This document shows, one piece after another, positions 42,896 through 51,179 of a DNA stretch of 55,554 nt; position 1 is the first letter of the stretch, and the number at the start of each line of letters is the position of its first letter. This DNA comes from JAJFUE01 sp039683515. GTDB lineage: Bacteria; Sumerlaeota; Sumerlaeia; MVZB01. The stretch is from the NCBI GenBank assembly GCA_039683515.1, contig JBDKRG010000032.1, forward strand, positions 1-55,554. The letters run 5' to 3'. The translations under genes and the position numbers were made by a program. Below the pieces are notes generated by a model that made no database searches, was not told the origin of the DNA, and saw nothing but the letters and a program-made list of their open reading frames with translations.

Positions 42896-45800
42896 TCAAT
42901 CCACGACGTCGCCCGAGGTGCTGCTGAAGCGCTGGGAGGAGCCGCGCAACCAGACGCGCACCGTCGGCTGCGGAAGCGGCTGGCCTTCCGTGTAGTCGGC
43001 GCCCGGCTGGAAGTTCCAGACGTAATGGGCCCGGGTCTTCCCCACCCCCGGGATGCGGTCGAGCTCGACTTGGCCGATTTCGGTCTGGAGCGTCTGCGTC
43101 GTGCCCTTGTAGAAGCTGACCATCACGCGGCGCGCGTCGGTCTGGCCGTTGTTGGCGACCTCGGCGAAGAGGTTGATCCGGTTGGCGAGGATGTCGTTGC
43201 GGCCGGCCTCGGCCCACGTCCGGTTGACCTTGAACGAGGCCTTCGTGAGCGCGGTGATTTCGAACGCGACCACCTGTTCGGCGGGATTGGACGGGATCCC
43301 CGTCCCCGGGTCGAGCCGGATCTGGATCTTGTTGGCGCCGACATTGTCGAACGGGTCCCAGCGCATCTCGACGGCGGCGCGGCGGCCTGGCGCGAGGCGC
43401 GGAACGTCGCGCCGGGCGGTCCCCATCGCGTCCGGGAGCGATTCGCCGCCGGGGCCGTCTTTGCGCAGCTCGACGCCGCACGGCGCGGACGTGGCCGTGC
43501 CGGCGTTCTCGATCTCGCACGAGACAAACACGGTCTGCCCCTGCGTCGGGGGCCTGGGCCGCCACGAGACCGAGCCGGGGACGATGCGCAGGCGCGGCTC
43601 GAGAATCCGGGCATCGGCAAGAGGAAGCGTGGCCGGCGCCGGCCCCGCATTCAACCGGACCGAGCCGCCGGCGAGCCGGTCGAGCAGGGCGCGGTTGACG
43701 TTGAACAGGGCCTGCTTGACCCGCGGCGCGCCTTCGACCGGCGCGAGCGTCGTCGTCGTGAGCGCCACGCCGTTGCGCATCACAAGGGCGCAGGTGGGCG
43801 TCGTGTCGGTCTGCGCCCATGCGATCACGCGCGCTTCGTTGCCGGGATTGTCGCGCTCGATCCGGAGCGAATGCCGGAGCCAGCCGCGGTACGCATCGGA
43901 GCCGGCCAGTTGCCGCTCGCGGCGGTCCTCCCGCGGCAGGCCGGGATCGTCGGGCGCGACCGTCAGCCTCAGCCGCGCCTCAATGCGGGCCGGGCCGGAA
44001 ACGTTAAATTTGAACTGTTCGGTCTTCTGCGCGCCGGCCGCGAGCTCGACCTTCCGAGTATCAAGCGACCTGGTCGACCGATCGTCATACGCGACCAAGG
44101 ACAGCTCGCCGGCGGCTTCGAGCTTGCCGGGATTCCTGATCGTGACCGTCGCGCTCGTGGAATCGGCGTCCAGTTCCCCCATCGTCAGGTACGGCCGCTC
44201 GACCGCGAGCGGGCCGGCGGCGGCCCAGCCCTGCTTGCCGTCCCATGCGGTCACGCGCAGGAGCGCCTCGCAGCCGGTGACCGTCGTCGGGCAATCGATC
44301 GCCAGCGGGATCCGGCCGGTGTTGGTCTCGCCGTCGGCCTGCCAGATGACCGATTCGTCCGTGCGGACGAGCTGCGCCGACCACTTGCAGGATTTGATCG
44401 GAATGTTGTCGACGTCGATCCGCGCGCGGCTGCCGGGGGCGATCGCGCCGGGCTCGAGGTCGAGCCGCGCCCAGTCGGTGATCATCTGCAGGTTGACGAG
44501 CGGATCGCCCAGAAGCAGATACATGAACACGAGCTCGCGCGGCTGCGCGGCGAGCGAGTAGCGCAGCTTAGCCAGCGCCGTCACCTCGCCCATCCCGCGG
44601 AACTTGTCGCCGAACAGCACGCCGCCGAGTGTCTCCGACATCTGCTTGTGGATGTAGGTGATGCCGGGCCCCGACGGCACGAAGCAGCCGATCGCGCCGC
44701 CGCCCGGGACGCGCAGCATGTCCTCGCTGATGCAGACGTTCCACGGCCGCTCCGGGAAGTCGATCGCGCCGGAGTTGCACGTCATGCACGCGACGAACGC
44801 CGGCCGGCCGAGGTTGGCCAGCTGCAGGTTGTCGCTGTTGTGCGAGTCGCCGCCGAACCAGATCCGCTCGTCGGCCCAGATGTTGGGCGAGCCGTGGCCG
44901 TAATACGTCATGTAGACGACACCGCGGCGGAACGCGTCCAGGATCGCATCGGTCGACTGGCGGCTGACCTTCATGTGCTTGCGCTCGACCATCGACTTGG
45001 GCAGGTACCAGTTGTCCTCGAGCGGCATCTCGCTCAGGAACACGCGGCGGCCCGACATCGCCGGCGGCGTGTTGTTGCGGCGCAGCCCGTCGATCACTTC
45101 CGGGAACTCGCCGTCGTCGGAGACCCACCCCAACCGCCCGCGCCACGGGCCGGGTTCGGGGTCGGTCTCGTAGGCGATCAGCTTGTCGACGATCTGCTTG
45201 AGGTCCTTGGCGTCGGCGACGGGAAGCCGGCCGATGACGTAGTCGCCGAGGTCGTCCTCGCCCGCGACGGTCGTGAACCAGTAGTCCGACGCCCAGTTGT
45301 CGCCGCTGTGCGAGAACGTGTAGGTCGGCACCCAGTTGCGCACGCCCTGCTTGACGACGTCGAGGTAGTCGCTGTCGCAGTCGCCGACGAGCAGGACCGC
45401 GGCCGGCGCGCCCCCCCGCCACGACCGCAGCGCGCAGGCCAGCAGCCGGCGGATCGCCAGCGGCGTGAACTCGCCGTCGCTGAACGAATCGTAGACGTTC
45501 TGGATATCGGCGACGCGCACGCGCCAGCCCTTGTCCTGGTGATATTTCGCAAGCCGCCGCGCCTCGGGCGCGAACTCCTTGTGCGTGACGATCAGCAGGT
45601 CGGCGCCTTCCTTCGGGTCGGCGAGGTTGTCGAGCTCGGCCATCTCGGCGGCCGGGATCGGCTCGATCGCGGCGGTGGAGAAGACTTCAATCCGCTTGTC
45701 GCCGGGGGCGCGCGGGATCCCGGCGCGCCGGCCGCGATGCCGGATGCCGATCATCCCGAGCGCCGCGCCGCGGTCGTCGATCCGCAGCGCCAGCGTCGGC

Positions 45801-47329
45801 GACCCCTCGATGCTGGTCCACATCGTGCGCGAGGTGGCGATGTCGTCGCCCAGCGCGAGGCGCCCGCCCGCGAGCTTCGCGCGGCCGTTGTAGTCGATGT
45901 CGATCTTGTCCAGCCACAGGCCGCTCTCCTGCTCATCCTCGGAGGGGTTGGGCGGCTGCTGCAGCATCATGCGCAGCGTCAGCGTCGTGCGGCCGTCCTC
46001 GAGCGCGGCCGGCGGGATCTCGACCGTGCCGCGCGGCTCGTCGAAATTGCTCACCGTGATCGTGCCGAGCAGATGGTTGCCGGCGCGGACCTCGACGCGC
46101 GGCTGAAGCGTCGTCATCTCGCGATCGATCAGGAACTCGATGTTGGCGCGCATCGGGAGGCCGGCCGGCTCGCAGTCGGGCAGCTCGATCGGGAACTCGA
46201 CGTCCTTGGAGCGGCCAAGCTCGGCTTCGACCCAGCGGATCGCCTCGATGGCCAGGAACCGGCCGTGCAGCGTCACGAGCTGCTCGTCGCGGTCGCGGCG
46301 GTAGGCGCGGCGCACGACGGCCTGCTCGGGCGCGGCTTCATTCTGCCCGGCGATGGTTTTGATGCGCGGGTCGGCGGCACCGGGCGCCAGCGTCAGCCAG
46401 TAAATGCGCTCGCGCGTATACGGGCCGGTCGCGCCGGTCGCCCAGAAATACAGGCCCGGCGGCAGTCCGGACGGATCGCCGGCGGCCACGCGGATCACCG
46501 GAACCGCCTGGCCGCGCGAGAAGATGCGGATGGCGTCGGGGTTCGCCTCGGCCGAAGGGAAACCGCTGCGGATCAGCTCGTCGCGGCCGATCCGGTAGAC
46601 GCCGTCGCGGCTGATGCGCAGGCGCGCCCATGCCGAGCCGTCCGGCACAAGCGGGCGCGGATCGGTCGCCGCATACGTGAGGCCCGTGGCGTTCGGCGGC
46701 GCGGCCGACGCATACCGGTCGAGCCCGGAGCGGTTGATCACGACCGCCTCGGCGATGCGGCGCCAGTAGCGCTCGGCTTCGCTGCCGGGGAGTTCATAGC
46801 TCGCCGGCGTCGGGCCGGTCCAGCCTATTTGCAGGACGAGGTCGAGGTCCTGGTTGCGCGCGGCCGCGTCCTGGCCGCGCAGGAGTTCGAAAATCGAGAC
46901 CGGCAGGTTGAGCCGGTAAAGCGGCCAGCGGCGCAGGTAACCCGCCGACTCGATCTGCAGCGGCTGGTTCAGGAACGTGCCGGCCGGATTGGGCTGCGAG
47001 GCCGGGCCGCGCGGGACCGGCTTGCCGCCGATCCGCGCGTCGAGGAACCGCCCCTTGATCGACTGGTTTTCCGGAAGGCAGAAGACGAGCGCCGGGAGCG
47101 ACTCGGGGTCGGGGGACCCGGCCGGCCAGCGCAGCGTCAACACGAGCGACGTCGGCCCGTCCTCGGAGCGGATGAGCCGGAGCGCCGGAGGCGTCGCGGC
47201 CGGCCGGATCGCGGCCTGGATCGTCGTTTCGGTCCGCGCCGCCTCGCGCTTGCCGCAGCCGAGCATGCCGGCAACGGCCGCGAATAAAACCGCCGCGATG
47301 AGGGTCTGTTTATGAAAGTGGCTCAGCAA
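42896..47329 (-). CDS. Gingipain-like (peptidase C25) lipoprotein 2 with CARDB-type C-terminus
   Basis: 1477 residues from ATG at 47329. The signal sequence MLSHFHKQTLIAAVLFAAVA leads to a lipobox-like GMLGC. The design matches lipoprotein 1: DPRPLVPDGSAWARLRISRDGVYRI, an N-terminal beta region, then the C25 core (LIVTHKEFAPEARRLAKYH and AVLLVGDCDSDYL). Catalytic His812 is in YYGHGSPNIW and Cys851 in CMTCNSGAID. Beyond it are CARDB-like modules (VTIRNPGKLEAAGELSLVAYD, CEIENAGTATSAPCGVELRKDG, FAEVANNGQTDARRVMVSFYKG). The protein is larger than lipoprotein 1. Paralogous surface cysteine proteases of the same cell envelope are the likely interpretation; whether they process the delta-60 or tyrosine-rich proteins is speculation. 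Confidence 0.85.
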   Translation of the reverse strand: MLSHFHKQTLIAAVLFAAVAGMLGCGKREAARTETTIQAAIRPAATPPALRLIRSEDGPTSLVLTLRWPAGSPDPESLPALVFCLPENQSIKGRFLDARIGGKPVPRGPASQPNPAGTFLNQPLQIESAGYLRRWPLYRLNLPVSIFELLRGQDAAARNQDLDLVLQIGWTGPTPASYELPGSEAERYWRRIAEAVVINRSGLDRYASAAPPNATGLTYAATDPRPLVPDGSAWARLRISRDGVYRIGRDELIRSGFPSAEANPDAIRIFSRGQAVPVIRVAAGDPSGLPPGLYFWATGATGPYTRERIYWLTLAPGAADPRIKTIAGQNEAAPEQAVVRRAYRRDRDEQLVTLHGRFLAIEAIRWVEAELGRSKDVEFPIELPDCEPAGLPMRANIEFLIDREMTTLQPRVEVRAGNHLLGTITVSNFDEPRGTVEIPPAALEDGRTTLTLRMMLQQPPNPSEDEQESGLWLDKIDIDYNGRAKLAGGRLALGDDIATSRTMWTSIEGSPTLALRIDDRGAALGMIGIRHRGRRAGIPRAPGDKRIEVFSTAAIEPIPAAEMAELDNLADPKEGADLLIVTHKEFAPEARRLAKYHQDKGWRVRVADIQNVYDSFSDGEFTPLAIRRLLACALRSWRGGAPAAVLLVGDCDSDYLDVVKQGVRNWVPTYTFSHSGDNWASDYWFTTVAGEDDLGDYVIGRLPVADAKDLKQIVDKLIAYETDPEPGPWRGRLGWVSDDGEFPEVIDGLRRNNTPPAMSGRRVFLSEMPLEDNWYLPKSMVERKHMKVSRQSTDAILDAFRRGVVYMTYYGHGSPNIWADERIWFGGDSHNSDNLQLANLGRPAFVACMTCNSGAIDFPERPWNVCISEDMLRVPGGGAIGCFVPSGPGITYIHKQMSETLGGVLFGDKFRGMGEVTALAKLRYSLAAQPRELVFMYLLLGDPLVNLQMITDWARLDLEPGAIAPGSRARIDVDNIPIKSCKWSAQLVRTDESVIWQADGETNTGRIPLAIDCPTTVTGCEALLRVTAWDGKQGWAAAGPLAVERPYLTMGELDADSTSATVTIRNPGKLEAAGELSLVAYDDRSTRSLDTRKVELAAGAQKTEQFKFNVSGPARIEARLRLTVAPDDPGLPREDRRERQLAGSDAYRGWLRHSLRIERDNPGNEARVIAWAQTDTTPTCALVMRNGVALTTTTLAPVEGAPRVKQALFNVNRALLDRLAGGSVRLNAGPAPATLPLADARILEPRLRIVPGSVSWRPRPPTQGQTVFVSCEIENAGTATSAPCGVELRKDGPGGESLPDAMGTARRDVPRLAPGRRAAVEMRWDPFDNVGANKIQIRLDPGTGIPSNPAEQVVAFEITALTKASFKVNRTWAEAGRNDILANRINLFAEVANNGQTDARRVMVSFYKGTTQTLQTEIGQVELDRIPGVGKTRAHYVWNFQPGADYTEGQPLPQPTVRVWLRGSSQRFSSTSGDVVD

Positions 47330-47564
47330 ATCTCGAATGGCAATCCATGGGCTGTTGAGGCGCCGCAGGGAACCGGGGCCAGTCAGGTTTTAAGATAACC
47401 CGAACAGCGATTCACGCGCAATACGAACCGGGACCCGGGAACGCCGCTCTCCCGAGCGGCACATGACTATTTGTTTTTTCTTGAGAATTCCGGAATCATG
47501 ATCGAGTCTGACTCCGTAATGTGGTCACCCCCGCGATATCCCGCATCCAAAGGAGATTCCTCGA

Positions 47565-48311
47565 GTGGACATTCCACGGATATTCAACATTAGCGAAAGC
47601 GCTCATCGCATCCACAATCCATTCACGCCGGAAAAGCTCGCCACCTTGGGTGCGGCGTTGCGTTTGGAACCGGGGACCCGCGTGCTCGACCTCGGCTGCG
47701 GTTCGGGCGAGATGCTATGCACCTGGGCACGCGATTACGGGATCGGCGGCACGGGTATCGACATGAGCCCGTTGTTCACCGAACAAGCGAAACTCCGCGC
47801 TGCCGAATTGGGCGTCGCCGATCGGGTCGAGTTCATCCATGATGACGCCGCCGGCTACGTCGCCGGCGAAAAGGTCGGCGTGGCCGCCTGCGTCGGCGCC
47901 ACCTGGATCGGCGGCGGAGTCGCCGGCAGCATCGAGCTGCTGGCCAGGAGTCTCCGCGCGGGAGGGATCATCCTCATCGGCGAGCCTTACTGGCTGCGAT
48001 TGCCGCCGACGGAAGAGGTCGCCAAGGAATGCCAGGCCGGTTCCATCTCGGACTTCCTCCTGCTTCCAGAACTCATCGCGTCTTTCGGCAACCTCGGCTA
48101 CGACGTCGTGGAAATGGTTCTGGCGAACCAGGACAGCTGGGACCGGTACGAGGCGGCCAAGTGGCTCACGATGCGCCGATGGCTCGACGCGAATCCCGAC
48201 GATGACTTCGCGAAAGAGGTCCGAGCCGAACTGACGTCGGCCCCCGAACGCCACGCCAAATACACCCGTGAATACCTCGGCTGGGGCGTCTTCGCGCTCA
48301 TGTCGCGGTGA
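47565..48311 (+). CDS. Class I SAM-dependent methyltransferase
   Basis: 248 residues. GTG at 47565 is supported by AAAGGAG (47549-47555) 9 bases upstream. The SAM fold has motif I VLDLGCGSGEMLCTWA, then GTGIDMSPLF, VEFIHDDAAGYVAGEKVGVAACVGATW and LRAGGIILIGEPYW. The C-terminal half (LLLPELIASFGNLGYDVVEMVLAN) resembles the small-molecule methyltransferase group Methyltransf_11/25. Substrate unknown. The upstream 235 bp show no promoter match. It is followed within 60 bp by the transposase relic. Confidence 0.88.
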   Translation: MDIPRIFNISESAHRIHNPFTPEKLATLGAALRLEPGTRVLDLGCGSGEMLCTWARDYGIGGTGIDMSPLFTEQAKLRAAELGVADRVEFIHDDAAGYVAGEKVGVAACVGATWIGGGVAGSIELLARSLRAGGIILIGEPYWLRLPPTEEVAKECQAGSISDFLLLPELIASFGNLGYDVVEMVLANQDSWDRYEAAKWLTMRRWLDANPDDDFAKEVRAELTSAPERHAKYTREYLGWGVFALMSR

Positions 48312-48369
48312 TGAGAAACAACTACGCGCACCGACTGGTGCGGAGCTTCACTCGGTTGCTTGCCGATGT

Positions 48370-48552
48370 GCGCGGCTGGCCGACGACGAGATGGACGCCC
48401 TGCGCGAGGCCGCGCGCACGTGCCGGCCGTGCGGAAGCAAGGCGTTCGTCGCATCGATCGCGGACCAGCTCGGCCGCACCGTCGGAGTTCGCCGCCGCGG
48501 CCGCAAACCGATCCCCCGCGAAGATGAAGAAAATCAAATGGAGTTATTTTAA
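48370..48552 (+). pseudogene. C-terminal relic of a REP-associated tyrosine transposase (RAYT/Y1 family)
   Basis: The frame reads ARLADDEMDALREAARTCRP then CGSKAFVASIADQLGRTVGV and RRRGRKPIPRED, ending MELF. The order of 'xxLRxATRTGRPLGxEAFVxxLExxLGRxLRPRxRGRKP' is a hallmark of RAYT C-termini. The catalytic HUH domain and tyrosine are absent, and no start codon or ribosome site precedes the piece. Directly after it lie CGTCCCCGAAT repeats. Confidence 0.7.
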
Positions 48553-48574
48553 TGCAAATAAATAAAGTGCACGC

Positions 48575-48612
48575 CCCTAATATTCCGTCCCCGAATTTCC
48601 GTCCCCGAATCC
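48575..48612. repeat. CGTCCCC-type repeat (inverse of GGGGACG)
   Basis: CCCCTAATATTCCGTCCCCG followed by AATTTCCGTCCCCGAAT, two units in direct orientation, between the transposase relic and the end of the AT-rich TPR gene. It is the inverse of the array at 50400-50447. Confidence 0.75.
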
Positions 48613-48614
48613 AT

Positions 48615-50270
48615 TCATTTAGATTCATCAGGGAGATCCTTTAGCATTTCTCGAATTCTCGATGCATCTGACGTTAGTCCTACTTGTTCAGCGCATGAAA
48701 TCGCTTCTATCCAAGCATCTCTGGCAGCTTTATAATCTTTTTTCTTTTTATAGAGAGTGCCTAGATTTACATAATCCATCGCAATATTTTCAATCATTTT
48801 TAATTTCTCATGTATTTTTAGTGCATTTTTTAAGGTCTCTTCGGTCCGTGGTAAATCATTTCTCTGAATGTATACTCCACCAAGATTACAATATTGGACA
48901 GCCATTCCCTCAAGACAGCCCATTTGTTCATTTAATTCTAAAGCCCTTTTTAACATCTCCTCAGCTTGTAGGAATTTTTTTTGCAGGGCATATGTGATTC
49001 CAATGTTACCATATGCGTCTGCCATTCCGCGAAGACACCCATCGATTTGATATAATTCCAATGCCTTCTTGTGCATGCTCTCCGCTATCTCATATTGACC
49101 GCGCATTCTATAAAGTGACCCTAAATTATTATAGCAACCCGGAAGAGATTTTCTAAATCCGTATTCCTCATTGAGCGACAATGACCTTTTATACATTTCT
49201 TCGGCTTTTTCCAACTCTCCACGACAACAATAAACTAATCCAAGGTTGAGGTAATTATTAGACTCGCCTTCATAATCTTTAGTCATTTGATCTATTAATA
49301 ATGACTTCTTGTGCATTTCTTCAGCCAAATCATATTTCCCAAATCTTCTATAAATTAGCCCTAAATTGCCATAACATGATTCAATGCCCTTCTGCCATCC
49401 AGCTTTTTCGAAAACAGGTATGCTTTCTTTGATTATTCGTTCTGCTTGATCCAACTCTCCCCGTAGAAGTAAAATCGAGGATAGGTTGCAACGCCCCGAA
49501 TATTCATATAGTTGATCACCAGTTTGGATTGCTATTCTTATAACATTTATTATCTCTTTTTCGGCGTCCTTTAAATTTCCTAATGATATATTTATTATTC
49601 CCATCATGTTTAAAGCTCGAATATCATTCGGCTGCATAGTCAATATTTCAGAGAGTGCTTTGGTGGCTGATTTCAGATCCCACATCAAATATGCTAGTGT
49701 GGCCACCTCACGATTCCGCTGGATTATATCATTATGATTTTTATCCTTTTCATTTGTCAATAGCTCCTGTAACGGTCTTAAATCTCCATTCACGCGTAGT
49801 TGTTCGATCGCAATCTTAGCAATTCTAGCAGTTTCCGATGTTTTTTCAGCATGTTCCACGCGCGTTATCGCCGCTCTTAGGTTTTGCTTTAAGTCCTGAT
49901 TCTCTTTAGCCGATTTGGCCAAAAGTATACCCTGTTCGCTAATTTTTCTCTGCGCTTCATTTAATGATTGAAAGTGACGAGCTATAATATTATCAAGATC
50001 CACGTCACTTATTTCTGCATTAATAGACTGGGTTATTGTTATGTTTCCGCCTATATTCACAAACTGATTATTTGCGGATGCTTTTGATTCTTCTGGGGCT
50101 CTTGTATTTTTTAAAATACTGTATAGAATACAGCCGCCAACCGCCATGATAAGCACCATAAATATTCTCACCAGCATACTTAATTTTAACCACCGCTGAT
50201 AATTCCTTTGTGAATATATTTTAATTTCTGGAACCAACTTTACAATAATAGACCATACCTTTTCGCACAT
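48615..50270 (-). CDS. AT-rich membrane-anchored TPR protein, probable foreign origin
   Basis: 551 residues from ATG at 50270, with AGGAGAG 7 bases ahead. The N-terminal 30 residues are cytosolic; one membrane segment (MLVRIFMVLIMAVGGCILYSIL, about 32-53) follows. Next come a short stretch with FVNIGGNITITQSI and a coiled coil (about 92-150). The rest is about nine TPR units of the kinesin-light-chain/NPHP3 type, with 40-residue period, e.g. YGNLGLIYRRFGKYDLAEEMHKKSL and YNNLGSLYRMRGQYEIAESMHKKAL. The visible base composition is far more AT-rich than the rest of the window (Lys, Asn, Ile rich), so horizontal transfer is likely. Function unknown; such TPR proteins often act as sensors or scaffolds. 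Confidence 0.8.
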   Translation of the reverse strand: MCEKVWSIIVKLVPEIKIYSQRNYQRWLKLSMLVRIFMVLIMAVGGCILYSILKNTRAPEESKASANNQFVNIGGNITITQSINAEISDVDLDNIIARHFQSLNEAQRKISEQGILLAKSAKENQDLKQNLRAAITRVEHAEKTSETARIAKIAIEQLRVNGDLRPLQELLTNEKDKNHNDIIQRNREVATLAYLMWDLKSATKALSEILTMQPNDIRALNMMGIINISLGNLKDAEKEIINVIRIAIQTGDQLYEYSGRCNLSSILLLRGELDQAERIIKESIPVFEKAGWQKGIESCYGNLGLIYRRFGKYDLAEEMHKKSLLIDQMTKDYEGESNNYLNLGLVYCCRGELEKAEEMYKRSLSLNEEYGFRKSLPGCYNNLGSLYRMRGQYEIAESMHKKALELYQIDGCLRGMADAYGNIGITYALQKKFLQAEEMLKRALELNEQMGCLEGMAVQYCNLGGVYIQRNDLPRTEETLKNALKIHEKLKMIENIAMDYVNLGTLYKKKKDYKAARDAWIEAISCAEQVGLTSDASRIREMLKDLPDESK

Positions 50271-50399
50271 GTTGTTGCTCTCCTAATTAGTTGCTTTAAA
50301 CTAACCAAAAACTATAGCATAAAGAATGCGCGACGGCGGCCTCCACCACCTCCAAAGATTTTAAGAATATATTTCGGTAATAGCAATATGAGATTGCGT

Positions 50400-50447
50400 T
50401 CGGGACGGGGGGACGGGGGACGGGGACGGGGACGGGACGGGGGGACG
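50400..50447. repeat. GGGGACG tandem array, G-quadruplex-prone
   Basis: Seven or so G-tracts of 3-6 G separated by AC or ACG, upstream of the AT-rich TPR gene. The remainder of 50271-50777 has no gene. It includes TCTCCATTCCCTCCGTTGCC followed by TCCGTTCCCTCC (50537-50570), a relative of the words at 39797-39824. Confidence 0.8.
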
Positions 50448-50777
50448 TGCGCCTATTTGTTTTTCAGATTTTCGTACCATGCTCAATGCGCGTTCTGAGG
50501 CAGACCAGGCGATCAGATAAACGTTTGCCTCCCCCGTTTCTCCATTCCCTCCGTTGCCTCCGTTCCCTCCTGTTCAATCTCTCTTTGTTTTGTCCGGGAA
50601 ATCTGGGACGTTTACCTCATTCTTTTATTCTGGACTTGCGCTTGATTATCATTCGGGAGCCGTCGCAAGCCCCTTCATCGTTTCAATTGCTATGAACAAC
50701 TAGCTGAAGGAAGGGCGCAAGTCAAGGGATCGAGCTGTGGGGGGAGCGTTTCCTGAACCTGTTGCAAGTCTTGCAGC

Positions 50778-51179
50778 TTAGCGGGTCAGGTTGTGGCAGG
50801 CGGGGCATTCGTAGGCGTCGCCGACGACCGTGCCGCAGTAGGGGCAGGTGCGGCGCAGCGGTTTACTGTTGCCGGCGCTCGACTGGATCGACACCACCCG
50901 CGGGCCCTTGCCCGGATCGGTTTTGCCGCTGCCGGTCGTAACCCCGCCGCCGGTCGTGATCCCGCCACCCGTCGTGACCCCGCCGCCGGTCGTGTTGCGC
51001 GGCTGCTCGAGCCCCGATTGCGACCAGTCATACTCGTATTCGAGCAGGTAGAGGGCCAGGTCGATCAGGTAATGGACGAACGAATCCTCGCCCTTGTAGA
51101 GTTGCACGTTGCGCTCAAGGATCTCGGCGATTTGAGCCCGGTTGAGCTTGCGGCGCGTGCGGGGTTTGAGTTCGCCCAT
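50778..51179 (-). CDS. Small zinc-ribbon protein with TTGGG repeats
   Basis: 133 residues. The N-terminal half has a helix region (RRKLNRAQIAEILERNVQLYKGEDSFVHYLIDLALYLLEYEYDW). A flexible linker follows, with tandem TTGGGV/TTGGGI units (NTTGGGVTTGGGITTGGGVT) and a Gly/Lys-rich stretch. The C-terminal 23 residues form a zinc ribbon, CPYCGTVVGDAYECPACHNLTR. Its start codon lies 65 bases inside the end of folC, so it probably depends on translation of folC. I recognise no named family. A nucleic-acid or protein-binding adaptor role would fit but is inferred. Confidence 0.75.
   Translation of the reverse strand: MGELKPRTRRKLNRAQIAEILERNVQLYKGEDSFVHYLIDLALYLLEYEYDWSQSGLEQPRNTTGGGVTTGGGITTGGGVTTGSGKTDPGKGPRVVSIQSSAGNSKPLRRTCPYCGTVVGDAYECPACHNLTR

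Noticed and set aside
43025..47287. 1420-codon open frame antisense to the second C25-like lipoprotein, and similar long antisense frames at 34543-36717 and 10072-12939
   Set aside because: High-GC codon structure keeps antisense frames open. The products are Arg/Gly/Asp-rich with no domains, while the sense strand carries catalytic motifs and signal sequences.
48615..50270. The TPR gene as an antiphage or NLR-like defence effector
   Set aside because: TPR arrays with a membrane anchor occur in many roles. No nuclease, TIR, NTPase or other effector domain is visible and no partner defence gene adjoins.
48615..50270. Prophage or integrative element around the AT-rich gene
   Set aside because: No integrase, tRNA gene, structural or replication gene is present; only a transposase tail relic and repeats.
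50447..50695. 82-codon frame downstream of the G-rich array
   Set aside because: It reads through simple CTCCGTT words, has no ribosome site and no motif.
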